From contig JAITNR010000111.1 in the NCBI GenBank assembly GCA_031290375.1, positions 1 to 6,487 of the forward strand: a stretch of DNA of 6,487 bases, read 5' to 3'. Both the position numbers and the translations under genes were made by a program. Under the pieces are notes generated by a model. It had not been told where the DNA came from. It saw nothing but the letters and a program-made list of their open reading frames with translations, and ran no database searches. This stretch comes from Prevotellaceae bacterium (GTDB lineage Bacteria; Bacteroidota; Bacteroidia; Bacteroidales; Paludibacteraceae). Below are positions 1 through 5,475 of the stretch, piece after piece. The first letter of the stretch is position 1. Every line of letters begins with the position of its first letter.

Positions 1-29
1 GTCGTGTTGATGTTTAATATTTTAAGGGT

Positions 30-55
30 AAATTTATATTTAAAATTTATATTTA
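30..55. repeat. 13-bp perfect tandem duplication (AAATTTATATTTA x2)
   Basis: The 13-mer AAATTTATATTTA occurs twice with no gap. It is simple A/T sequence and could come from replication slippage. No function can be inferred. Confidence 0.75.
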
Positions 56-71
56 TTTGAATGTCAAATAA
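53..71. repeat. 8-bp inverted repeat, 3-nt loop
   Basis: TTATTTGA, loop ATG, then TCAAATAA form a perfect 8-bp stem. It lies about 55 nt past the MATE stop codon on the minus strand. It could fold in the MATE 3' UTR, but the stem is A/T rich and no uninterrupted U-run follows on either strand, so I do not call it a terminator. Confidence 0.45.
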
Positions 72-90
72 TTACAAAAAACTCAAAAAT

Positions 91-137
91 AATTGTCAAT
101 TATCAATTTTTAATTATCAATTATCAATTCTCAATTG
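91..137. repeat. Degenerate short tandem repeat array (ATCAATT/GTCAATT units)
   Basis: Units of about seven bases (GTCAATT, ATCAATT, ATCAATT, ATCAATT, CTCAATT), separated by short A/T fillers, run from 91 to 137. The array crosses the end of the MATE gene: the stop codon (124-126) and the last codons, for S-I-E-N, are made of the repeat read on the minus strand. Simple arrays of this kind are common between genes in Bacteroidota. I infer neutral expansion rather than a dedicated function. Confidence 0.7.
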
Positions 138-1476
138 ACCTGAATTTTCTCATCTGAATAAACAGCATTACAGCCGTAATGACTACTGCAACTGCATCGG
201 CTATCGGCATACTCCACCAAACACCTTTGAGTTGCCATATTTTTGGCAAAATAATGAGCAACGGTATCAAAAATAGCACTTGCCGCGTGAGCGAAAGAAA
301 AATTGCCTTTTTTGCCATTCCCATACTTTGAAAAAAATTAGACGACACCATTTGAAATGCAACAACAGGATAAGAAACAAAAACTATTCTGAACCCTGTT
401 ACTGCCAATGCTTTCAGTGTTGCGTCGGTGGTAAATATTGAGGCTATCGCGTTGGGGAAAAGTTCCATAAGCGCAAAACCTGTAACTGTTACAACAGTGG
501 CACAACGCACCGTCAGCCAAAAAACCGATGTAACGCGCTCGTATTTTTTTGCACCAAAATTATAACCCGCAATGGGCTGCATTCCCTGATTAAAACCGAC
601 AACTATCATTACAAAAAACATTGCAATCCTGTTTACAATCGTGTAAGCACTTATTGCATCGTCTCCACCTGTGCGTTTCAAACCCTGATTTATCAAAATT
701 ACAATCACGCACGCTGCCCCATTCATCAAAAAAGGAGACAAACCTATTGATGTTGAGTCAATTACAATTCGTTTTTTGAGTTTCAAACCCTCCCTTGTGA
801 AATGCAGAAAACTGTCCTTGCGCTGAAAAAGGCTGAATTGCCAAACAAGCATAATAAGCTGCGAAATAACCGTTGCCAATGCGCTGCCCTGAATGCCCCA
901 TTTGAAAACAAAAATAAACAGCGGATTGAGAACAAGATTGATGCCGACAGTCATCAGCGTGGCATACATTGCTTTTTCGGGATTGCCCGAAGCACGTAAA
1001 ACCGCATTCAACCCAAAATAAATGTGACTGAAAATGTTGCCAAGCAAAATGATGTGCATAAATTGGGCAGCGTAGGGCAAAGTAACCTCGCTTGCGCCAA
1101 AAAACAGCAAAACAGGTTTGAGAAATATCATTGCGACAATAGAGAACGACAAACCGGTAATCACATTCAGCACCACCACATTTCCCAAAATCTGATTTGC
1201 CGAACTGTAATCCTTTTGTCCGATACGAATGGAAAGCAGCGTAGATGCCCCAACGCCCGTCATAGCACCAAAAGCCGCTGCTAAATTCATCAACGGAAAA
1301 GTAATTCCAAGACCGGCAAGTGCATCTTTTCCCACACCGTGCCCGATAAAAATACTGTCCGTAATATTGTATAATGCCGCCGCCACCGATGCAATAATGG
1401 CAGGCACGGCATATTGTTGCAGTAATTTGCCTGTTTTTTCAGTTCCAAGTTCAACAGGCGTTGCATTATTTCTCAT
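124..1476 (-). CDS. MATE family multidrug/toxin efflux transporter
   Basis: Predicted inner-membrane cation-coupled antiporter that exports organic cations or toxins; the real substrate is unknown. At 450 residues it is the usual family length, with about 12 hydrophobic segments in two six-helix halves. The first half starts near residue 20 and has the family-typical stretch with P25, N37 and D40 followed by IFIGHGVGKDALAGLG. The TM4-5 loop carries RASGNPEKA (about residues 160-170), and the second half has the GFNQGMQPIAGYNFGAKKY segment. The overall pattern resembles the MepA/DinF side of the MATE family rather than NorM, but I cannot settle the subfamily. The ATG at 1474-1476 is supported by AAAGGAA seven bases upstream and by a conserved N-terminus. 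A promoter-like element lies at 1534-1567. It is the last minus-strand gene here, 275 nt after the HD gene, so probably monocistronic. Its last codons come from an intergenic repeat. The gene appears intact. Confidence 0.95.
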   Translation of the reverse strand: MRNNATPVELGTEKTGKLLQQYAVPAIIASVAAALYNITDSIFIGHGVGKDALAGLGITFPLMNLAAAFGAMTGVGASTLLSIRIGQKDYSSANQILGNVVVLNVITGLSFSIVAMIFLKPVLLFFGASEVTLPYAAQFMHIILLGNIFSHIYFGLNAVLRASGNPEKAMYATLMTVGINLVLNPLFIFVFKWGIQGSALATVISQLIMLVWQFSLFQRKDSFLHFTREGLKLKKRIVIDSTSIGLSPFLMNGAACVIVILINQGLKRTGGDDAISAYTIVNRIAMFFVMIVVGFNQGMQPIAGYNFGAKKYERVTSVFWLTVRCATVVTVTGFALMELFPNAIASIFTTDATLKALAVTGFRIVFVSYPVVAFQMVSSNFFQSMGMAKKAIFLSLTRQVLFLIPLLIILPKIWQLKGVWWSMPIADAVAVVITAVMLFIQMRKFRSIEN

Positions 1477-1533
1477 AAAAAAATTCCTTTATAATTGATT
1501 ATCAACGTATTGCGATAATCCGAATTATCATTG

Positions 1534-1567
1534 CAAAGATAATACTTTTTTCGATATTATACGAAAA
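1534..1567 (-). promoter_or_regulatory. Predicted Bacteroidota-type promoter for the MATE gene
   Basis: On the minus strand TATCTTTG (1534-1541) matches the -7 consensus TAnnTTTG exactly. About 20 nt upstream lies TTTTCG (1562-1567), an imperfect -33 element. Transcription would begin near 1527-1529 and give a leader of about 50 nt. The match is by eye. Confidence 0.6.
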
Positions 1568-1656
1568 GATTGTTTAAGCAATTTGCAGATTAATGTACTG
1601 TTTTATTTTAAAAATTGCGCCCCTTTTTCTTATACACACCGATTAAAATCGGCGCG

Positions 1657-1749
1657 AGCGCGGACAAAACTGCAAGAACACTTTATTTGGGCGGTCTGTT
1701 GCCCGGAAGCTATTCTGTAATACTGGTAGCCAACGGCATACCAAGTTGC
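1657..1749 (+). pseudogene. Possible remnant of a secreted-protein C-terminal (T9SS-sorting-like) domain
   Basis: On the plus strand this stretch reads SADKTARTLYLGGLLPGSY and then SVILVANGIPSC in one frame. The pattern Ile/Leu-x-Leu-x-x-Leu-x-x-Gly-x-Tyr-x-Val-x-Leu-hydrophobic-x-x-Gly resembles the last beta-strands of type IX secretion (Por) sorting domains and similar Ig-like ends of Bacteroidota surface proteins. There is no plausible start: the frame opens only at a TTG at 1615 with no leader signals. Past 1750 the frame runs antisense into the HD gene, where it no longer looks like a protein. The higher GC content against its surroundings fits a coding relic. I infer a gene scrap left by a rearrangement; chance similarity is possible because the match is short. 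Confidence 0.35.
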
Positions 1750-1751
1750 AT

Positions 1752-2291
1752 TCAATTTCCCATCCTTTCCGCCCAATCCCTAAACGTTTCTACCGACTCC
1801 TTTCCCCAATGTGCGACTTTTTGTTTTACTTTTTCGAGTGGAATTTCCTGTTCCAAACGGGTTTTTGAGAAAAACAAATCAGCATAGCAAATCAGTTGCT
1901 CTTCTATCGTAACCGGTTGCATATCCCTGTGAGGCAGCGGCAATTTTTCTTTGATAATATACTCCAGCGAAAGCCCTGTGCCTGTATGCCTTTCGCACAC
2001 AAGAGCGTGAGCCTCAAGTTCCTCCTTGCGCAACAACTCCGCACCCAAATAGCCGTGTTCGATATATTGATGAGTGCCATGACAGTGAATTGACGGCGCA
2101 CTGGTCAGAAAAATACCTATATCGTGTAGCATGGCAGCCTCCTTGATAAAATCAAAATCACAGCCCAATTCCCTGTGCTTTCGAGCAATTTCTAACGCTT
2201 TTGCAGTTACCGAATTGCTGTGAGATACCAGGATGTCATACAGTTGCGTATGTTTTTGATAATATTTTTCTATAATGTTCAACGGGTTCAT
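1752..2291 (-). CDS. HD (HDIG-type) domain phosphohydrolase
   Basis: Predicted soluble cytoplasmic metal-dependent phosphohydrolase of the HD superfamily; the substrate (nucleotide, cyclic dinucleotide or other phosphoester) is not readable. Candidate metal ligands appear in the expected order across 179 residues: H24 in the first helix, the HD pair H56-D57 in AAMLHDIGIF, H79, H102 in CERHTG, and D138 in LICYADLFFSK. The segment HCHGTHQYIEHGYLGAELLRKE between the HD pair and H102 is typical of a Bacteroidales HD family of about 180 residues as I recall it, so the protein looks full length, including the C-terminal FRDW segment. The ATG at 2289-2291 has no Shine-Dalgarno, which is normal in this phylum. 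It starts 86 nt after the TonB receptor gene and has its own strong promoter candidate, so it is probably transcribed separately as well as by read-through. There is no sign of damage. Confidence 0.9.
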   Translation of the reverse strand: MNPLNIIEKYYQKHTQLYDILVSHSNSVTAKALEIARKHRELGCDFDFIKEAAMLHDIGIFLTSAPSIHCHGTHQYIEHGYLGAELLRKEELEAHALVCERHTGTGLSLEYIIKEKLPLPHRDMQPVTIEEQLICYADLFFSKTRLEQEIPLEKVKQKVAHWGKESVETFRDWAERMGN

Positions 2292-2330
2292 ATTTCAGTT
2301 ATTGTGATTTGGATATTATCCCTGACCTGC

Positions 2331-2354
2331 AAAAATTGGATGTCAAAAATCCAA
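2331..2354 (-). terminator. Weak hairpin plus U-run after the TonB receptor gene (terminator or operator)
   Basis: Read on the minus strand, TTGGAT, a 7-nt loop, then ATCCAA are followed at once by TTTTT. This starts 24 nt past the receptor stop codon, where an intrinsic terminator is expected. The stem is only six pairs and mostly A/T, so termination would be weak. The same inverted repeat overlaps the -7 box and the predicted start site of the HD promoter, so it could instead be an operator. Confidence 0.45.
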
Positions 2355-2383
2355 AGTTAATACTTTATCGCCACAATTCAAAA
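2352..2383 (-). promoter_or_regulatory. Predicted Bacteroidota-type promoter for the HD gene
   Basis: On the minus strand a TTTTG -33 element (2379-2383) is followed after exactly 19 nt by TAACTTTG (2352-2359), a full match to TAnnTTTG. The -33 element overlaps the TonB receptor stop codon (2378-2380). Predicted transcription start is near 2345-2347, giving a leader of about 55 nt. This is one of the two best-spaced promoter candidates in the window. Confidence 0.65.
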
Positions 2384-4297
2384 CAAATAACCGACTCCAC
2401 ATTTTACCCAGCGTCCGGGCTGTTCTATGCCACCGATGTCGTGATATTTGGTATCCAAAATATTGTTTGCGTCCAGAAAAACGTTTAAGTGTGCGTTCTG
2501 CCAGTAAATTCTGCCGTCAAATAGTCCGAATGGCTTATAATCGGTCAATGCACTGTTGGAATTGTTGCGAACTTGAAAAGTGTATTGCCATGTTGCACCA
2601 AAATTTTTGTAAATTTTATGCTCTAATTTAGCCGTAATCTTGTGTTTCAGGTAATCAAGGGCGTACAGTGAAAGAAAACCATCCATTTTTTTGTCTGAAT
2701 TTATATATGAATAACTTAAATCCACAGTTTTTATCCACTTATTCCATTGATAACCAATAGACAACTCTCCTCCCAAAGTATTGATTTTGGTGTAATTCAT
2801 ACTGTGCCATACAGTCGAATCCGAAGAAAACCTTATCCAGTCAATAATACCCCTGCCTGAGCGATAAAAAGCGGTAAGACCGGCATAAAACCCCTTGTGA
2901 TTGACTTTCAGCCCAATTTCAGCCGTCAGACTATGCTCCGGTTTGAGGTCAGGATTGCTTTGTTGAGTGGCACTTTTATAGTATAGGTCGGTAAATGTTG
3001 GTAGCCGTAAAGCACGATTAATATTGGCATAAATCAGCAGTCCCTGCTTAAATTCGTAGCCCAAGTTTGCACCAAACGCAAAGTTGTTGCCGAACATTGT
3101 GTTGTAGTTGCCCGAAACACCTAACGAAGCCGAAAATTTTGCAAAAATAAATTCCTGTTCGGCAAAATAGTTGATATTCAATCGGTTTTTGCCATAAATA
3201 AAATTTGTGTCGGTCTGTTCCAAAGGTATTTTTTTGGGGTTATCCAATTTATCTCCAAGCACATTACTGAAAATGTGTTCGTTACGAACTTCCACACCAA
3301 CGGCACTGTGTCCTATTTTCGAGTAATATGCTCCTTTTATGTTGCCGCCTGTAACATCTGTAAGGTGGTAGTTATGCCCTTTGTACCAGGCGGCAGCAGG
3401 CGTGCCGTCAAGGTTTTTGGAGTCTCTGAAAAGTTCAAATCTGTCGTGGTGACGGCGGTAAAAGGCGGACAAATCAATTTTGAAATTTCCAAAATTCTTT
3501 TCCGCCTGAACTGATGCAATCAGGGTTTTGGTGGCATCGAACTGATTGGGATAATTGGCCGAATAAAAAGTATTTGCCCCATAATCTTTTGTCTGCAAGC
3601 CAAGTTGAACATTGAGTTTGCCTGTTTTTTTGTCTCTGAAATTTGCCTGCAAAAAAATATTATTGTTTTTATAATCAGAGTTTTGCATATATCCGTCTGA
3701 CGAAGAATGTGATGCTGCACCCGAAAAGAGCCATTTTTTGTAGCCCACATTTAATTTTGCTGTAGGCAAAAAAAGTGAGTTTTCACCCATTGTGAGCGAC
3801 ATTTTGCTGTGATTATCCGCACTTTGTCCTGTAATAATGTTTATCGCCCCACTAAAAGCCGAAAGTCCGAACAGGCTCACAGACGCACCTTGAAGCACCT
3901 CAATCCTGTCGATTTGACTGAGTAAAATCGGCAAATCAAGGCTGTAATGCCCTGTCTGTATGTCTGTCAGATTGACACCGTTGAGCATAATCATCACTTG
4001 GTCGAAAGTACCGCCCCTCATCGACAAATCCGCCTGAACTCCGTTTGCACCCCGCTGACGAACATCAATCCCCGGTAAATAATCAAGCAGTTCGTTAATG
4101 TCCTGTACAGGCAAAGCGGAAATTTGCTCTTTAGAAATCGAATAAACTACTCGTAACTTTTCGGAAGCCATTGAGTTGTACACCCCAATCACTTCGACAC
4201 CTGCTAAATTTTGTGACACTGTTGTGTCTCTCTCTGCCTTGGCAGATACAATGCCAAGTAACAGCATTGCAGTTGTTAAAAGATTTTTTTTTGTCAT
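2378..4297 (-). CDS. TonB-dependent outer-membrane receptor (BtuB/FepA-like, substrate unknown)
   Basis: Gated outer-membrane beta-barrel that imports a scarce ligand such as a cobalamin, siderophore or heme using TonB-ExbBD energy; the ligand cannot be told from sequence. At 639 residues it is compact. A signal peptide spans about residues 1-21 (lysines, hydrophobic core, then SAKA). A TonB-box-like AGVEVIG lies near 32-38. The plug runs about 45-157, with LLDYLPGIDVRQRGANGVQA, SMRGG, the VMIMLNGVNL loop and IDRIEVLQGASVSLFG. The barrel fills the rest, with alternating aromatic strands, and ends in ...GYLF, the terminal Phe typical of outer-membrane proteins. There is no N-terminal carboxypeptidase-like domain and no SusD partner nearby, which argues against a glycan (SusC-type) system. 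The ATG at 4295-4297 precedes a proper signal peptide. No clear dedicated promoter is seen; the hairpin 53 nt upstream may control read-through from the HTH genes. Confidence 0.93.
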   Translation of the reverse strand: MTKKNLLTTAMLLLGIVSAKAERDTTVSQNLAGVEVIGVYNSMASEKLRVVYSISKEQISALPVQDINELLDYLPGIDVRQRGANGVQADLSMRGGTFDQVMIMLNGVNLTDIQTGHYSLDLPILLSQIDRIEVLQGASVSLFGLSAFSGAINIITGQSADNHSKMSLTMGENSLFLPTAKLNVGYKKWLFSGAASHSSSDGYMQNSDYKNNNIFLQANFRDKKTGKLNVQLGLQTKDYGANTFYSANYPNQFDATKTLIASVQAEKNFGNFKIDLSAFYRRHHDRFELFRDSKNLDGTPAAAWYKGHNYHLTDVTGGNIKGAYYSKIGHSAVGVEVRNEHIFSNVLGDKLDNPKKIPLEQTDTNFIYGKNRLNINYFAEQEFIFAKFSASLGVSGNYNTMFGNNFAFGANLGYEFKQGLLIYANINRALRLPTFTDLYYKSATQQSNPDLKPEHSLTAEIGLKVNHKGFYAGLTAFYRSGRGIIDWIRFSSDSTVWHSMNYTKINTLGGELSIGYQWNKWIKTVDLSYSYINSDKKMDGFLSLYALDYLKHKITAKLEHKIYKNFGATWQYTFQVRNNSNSALTDYKPFGLFDGRIYWQNAHLNVFLDANNILDTKYHDIGGIEQPGRWVKCGVGYLF

Positions 4298-4340
4298 AAA
4301 GATTTTTTTTTAAATTTATTTATTAAATATTTATAATTCA

Positions 4341-4378
4341 TAATAAAAAAAGTCCTTTGCTTTATGGCAAAAGACTTT
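4341..4378 (-). terminator. Intrinsic terminator/attenuator between the basic ORF and the TonB receptor
   Basis: On the minus strand, arms AAAGTCTTTTGC (4367-4378) and GCAAAGGACTTT (4349-4360) pair over 12 positions with one G-U pair and a 6-nt loop. A T-rich tract (complement of 4341-4349) overlaps and follows the end of the 3' arm. This is the best intrinsic terminator in the window. The stop codon of the upstream ORF (4377-4379) lies inside the 5' arm, so a ribosome finishing that ORF would cover half the stem. That geometry allows translation-sensitive attenuation of the receptor gene 53 nt downstream; a plain terminator is the simpler reading. Confidence 0.8.
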
Positions 4379-4712
4379 AAAGTTGATATACACAAATTGA
4401 TATATTTACACCTTTTTTCTCCGTTTGATTGTGGTTTAATGGTAAAATAAAGGCAAAAGCGGGATTAGGAAAATCCGTTTCTTGCATGGAAGTTTCAAAA
4501 TCAACCTCTTGCTCTGCAAAATTTTGTTTTTGCAAATAATCTGTTGCCAATTTTTTGGTCAAAACCCTCAATGAGCAATCACTTGTGTCTGCCGAAAGTC
4601 TCCCGATAGAAATCACCTTATGCAGAGAACAAAAAACGGCATACGCTTTTTTGGTAAAGCGTCTGAAACGAACGTGTTTTTTGGTTTGTGTGTTAATATT
4701 CACGACTTGCAA
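4377..4712 (-). CDS. Small basic conserved-type protein (non-ATG start, or read-through extension of the HTH ORF)
   Basis: A 111-residue frame with no known catalytic motif. Residues 11-51 are very basic and carry KKxVRFRRFTKKAYAVFCSL followed by HKVISIGRLSAD. I recall a similar Arg/Lys-aromatic segment ending in S-hydrophobic-H-K-x-V-x-I-G in short Bacteroidota proteins, and at the N-terminus of some TonB-dependent receptors in that phylum; this is memory, not a search. The second half is richer in acidic and polar residues (FAEQEVDFETSMQETDF) and ends in a hydrophobic patch. No ATG exists at the front: the candidates are TTG at 4710-4712 and GTG at 4701-4703, with no Shine-Dalgarno. It lies in the same frame as the HTH gene, only TAG-CAG away, so it could start by coupling or be made by read-through. 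It ends inside the terminator stem. I am fairly sure it is a real protein but not of its start or function. Confidence 0.65.
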   Translation of the reverse strand: MQVVNINTQTKKHVRFRRFTKKAYAVFCSLHKVISIGRLSADTSDCSLRVLTKKLATDYLQKQNFAEQEVDFETSMQETDFPNPAFAFILPLNHNQTEKKGVNISICVYQL

Positions 4713-4715
4713 CTG

Positions 4716-4961
4716 CTATGCGTTAGCCATCTCTACAGCCAAATCGTAAATCGTTGTGTCATCCAGAGTTACGAGCCCCCCATCAGGTCCAGCTTCTATG
4801 TGAACTCCGATTGCCTCTGCGTTTTTATAGTTCTGTCCGCCAAAATAATTGCGAACAGTTTCGATTTCGAGCCCAAGTTTTTCCGCAATCTTCTGCATTG
4901 AACCGTGTGGCAAACTATCTTTTAGTTTGCGTAAAGAGTTGAATGTTACTACTTTTGTCAT
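4716..4961 (-). CDS. Small helix-turn-helix DNA-binding protein
   Basis: An 81-residue protein of a compact family I associate with Bacteroidota, usually annotated only as a DNA-binding protein. Residues 21-40 (SMQKIAEKLGLEIETVRNYF) form a clear helix-turn-helix: the IAEKLGLE helix and turn, then the recognition helix TVRNYFGG. After it come a short beta-type segment (GVHIEAGPDGGLVTLDD) and a terminal helix (TTIYDLAVEMA), as expected for the family. It probably binds DNA as a regulator; its target is not known from sequence. The ATG at 4959-4961 lacks a Shine-Dalgarno, and a well-spaced promoter lies 50-80 nt upstream. It is the first gene of the minus-strand run and shares its frame with the basic ORF beyond its TAG stop. 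The 15-bp palindrome at 5107-5121 is a possible but unproven binding site. Confidence 0.85.
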   Translation of the reverse strand: MTKVVTFNSLRKLKDSLPHGSMQKIAEKLGLEIETVRNYFGGQNYKNAEAIGVHIEAGPDGGLVTLDDTTIYDLAVEMANA

Positions 4962-5010
4962 ACTTTTTGACTATTAGTTTTTTATATACTTCTAATGAAA
5001 ATTCAGTCTG

Positions 5011-5041
5011 CTAATTTACACATTTTTTTTGAACTGACAAA
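5011..5041 (-). promoter_or_regulatory. Predicted Bacteroidota-type promoter for the HTH gene
   Basis: On the minus strand TTTG (5038-5041) is followed after 19 nt by TAAATTAG (5011-5018), one mismatch from TAnnTTTG. The spacing is ideal. Transcription would start near 5005 and give a leader of about 45 nt before the ATG at 4961. It should drive the HTH gene and the basic ORF, and the TonB receptor if the hairpin at 4341-4378 is passed. Confidence 0.6.
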
Positions 5042-5106
5042 AAAATTATTTTGAGGGCTAAAGTTTTTTTTTGAGTTGCTATTGTTTTTGAAATCACCTC
5101 GTAAAC

Positions 5107-5121
5107 GTTAAAAATTTTAAC
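5107..5121. repeat. 15-bp perfect palindrome GTTAAAAATTTTAAC
   Basis: Seven-base arms, GTTAAAA and TTTTAAC, flank a single A. It sits about 66-80 bp upstream of the HTH promoter's -33 box and next to the GC-rich repeat block. It could be a regulator-binding site or a repeat edge; A/T palindromes also arise by chance in such DNA. Confidence 0.5.
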
Positions 5122-5129
5122 ACGATATC

Positions 5130-5245
5130 AGAGGTGTTCTTACGCATAGGACAGAGCCGCTCGGAGCGAAGCAATCCATAGTGCCCTCTTCGATTGGGGG
5201 CGGGTCATACTCTAAAGAGCACAGGCGCCCGCAATGACGAAAATG
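5130..5245. repeat. Probable dispersed intergenic repeat (GCAATGACG / GCGAAGCAATCC family)
   Basis: A GC-rich island in A/T-rich surroundings. It contains GCGAAGCAATCC (5166-5177) and GCAATGACG (5231-5239); on the other strand these read GGATTGCTTCGC and CGTCATTGC, the signature of a widespread bacterial intergenic repeat. Inverted repeats support structure: GCGGG (5200-5204) pairs with CCCGC (5228-5232) around a CTCT/AGAG core, and CGCTC (5158-5162) pairs with GAGCG (5164-5168). No coding frame or target-site duplication is evident. The limits are approximate. Confidence 0.55.
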
Positions 5246-5381
5246 ATATTGTTCTAGATTATTCATTAATCAAAAATCCCCAAAAGAAGTATTGTTTCTT
5301 TCAAGATATTGTGGTAAATTCTTCCAACTTTCTCAAGCTTTACAAGTGCATGACATAAAAATGGATAATTGTTGATTTTTT

Positions 5382-5409
5382 TTTGTACATTTGTAAGTTT
5401 TTATTTTTG
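5382..5409 (+). promoter_or_regulatory. Candidate promoter(s) for the plus-strand lipoprotein genes
   Basis: Two exact TAnnTTTG matches lie close together: TACATTTG (5386-5393) and TATTTTTG (5402-5409). A TTTG at 5382-5385 sits 16 nt before the second, shorter than the usual 19-20, and neither box has an ideally spaced -33. The region precedes the ATG at 5476 by about 70 nt. I favour the second box but with low certainty. Confidence 0.4.
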
Positions 5410-5475
5410 TTTGGGGAGAAATATCTGAATACGAACAGTTATCACGCAAATAAAAAACTTTAATTGATTGTTACT

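Larger units (their letters stand above)
1..123. other. A/T-rich intergenic region downstream of the MATE gene
   Basis: No open reading frame of note is visible. The stretch is almost pure A/T and is built from short repeats: a perfect 13-bp tandem repeat (30-42 and 43-55), an 8-bp inverted repeat with a 3-nt loop (53-60 and 64-71), and an ATCAATT-type repeat array that begins at 91. It lies just past the MATE stop codon on the minus strand, so it may hold that gene's 3' end signals, but no hairpin with a clean U-run is visible. Confidence 0.6.
1477..1751. other. Intergenic region between the HD and MATE genes
   Basis: These 275 nt have two parts. The half next to the MATE gene (1477-1614) is A/T rich and carries that gene's promoter candidate. 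The other half (1615-1751) is more GC rich and keeps an open plus-strand frame that looks like a protein fragment (separate entry). A short perfect inverted repeat, CCGATT/AATCGG (1639-1652), is present but no U-run follows, so no convincing terminator for the HD gene is seen. Confidence 0.55.
4962..5475. other. Divergent gene-free region between the HTH gene and the Rieske-like lipoprotein gene
   Basis: This stretch of just over 500 nt separates the minus-strand and plus-strand genes. It holds the HTH promoter (5011-5041), an A/T palindrome (5107-5121), a GC-rich repeat-like block (about 5130-5245), and a plus-strand promoter candidate (5382-5409). I see no convincing coding frame, tRNA or riboswitch. 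No B12-box-like GCCACTG core was found, although a TonB receptor lies downstream. Positions 5246-5380 appear featureless. Confidence 0.6.

Noticed and set aside
802..1498. Plus-strand open frames opposite the MATE gene
   Set aside because: They overlap an intact, well-recognised MATE gene on the other strand, and their translations are low-complexity with no domain pattern or leader signals.
1639..1652. CCGATT/AATCGG hairpin as a terminator of the HD gene
   Set aside because: The stem is short with almost no loop, and no U-run follows on either strand.
1615..1887. A 90-codon plus-strand gene starting at TTG
   Set aside because: Only the part before 1750 looks protein-like; the rest is antisense to the HD gene. 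No proper start is present, so it is treated as a possible remnant rather than a gene.
3275..3750. Extra frames inside the TonB receptor gene, both strands
   Set aside because: The receptor is continuous from signal peptide to terminal Phe; these are frame shadows.
4555..4942. Plus-strand frames opposite the HTH and basic ORFs
   Set aside because: The minus-strand HTH protein is clearly recognisable, and the plus-strand translations show no family features.
4298..5100. Cobalamin or other riboswitch upstream of the TonB receptor or HTH gene
   Set aside because: No B12-box-like core or multi-stem arrangement was seen in either leader; both leaders are short and A/T rich.
5464..5475. TTG start four codons upstream for the Rieske-like lipoprotein
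   Set aside because: The ATG at 5476 gives a standard lipoprotein signal (M-L-K-K), and no ribosome-binding motif supports the TTG.
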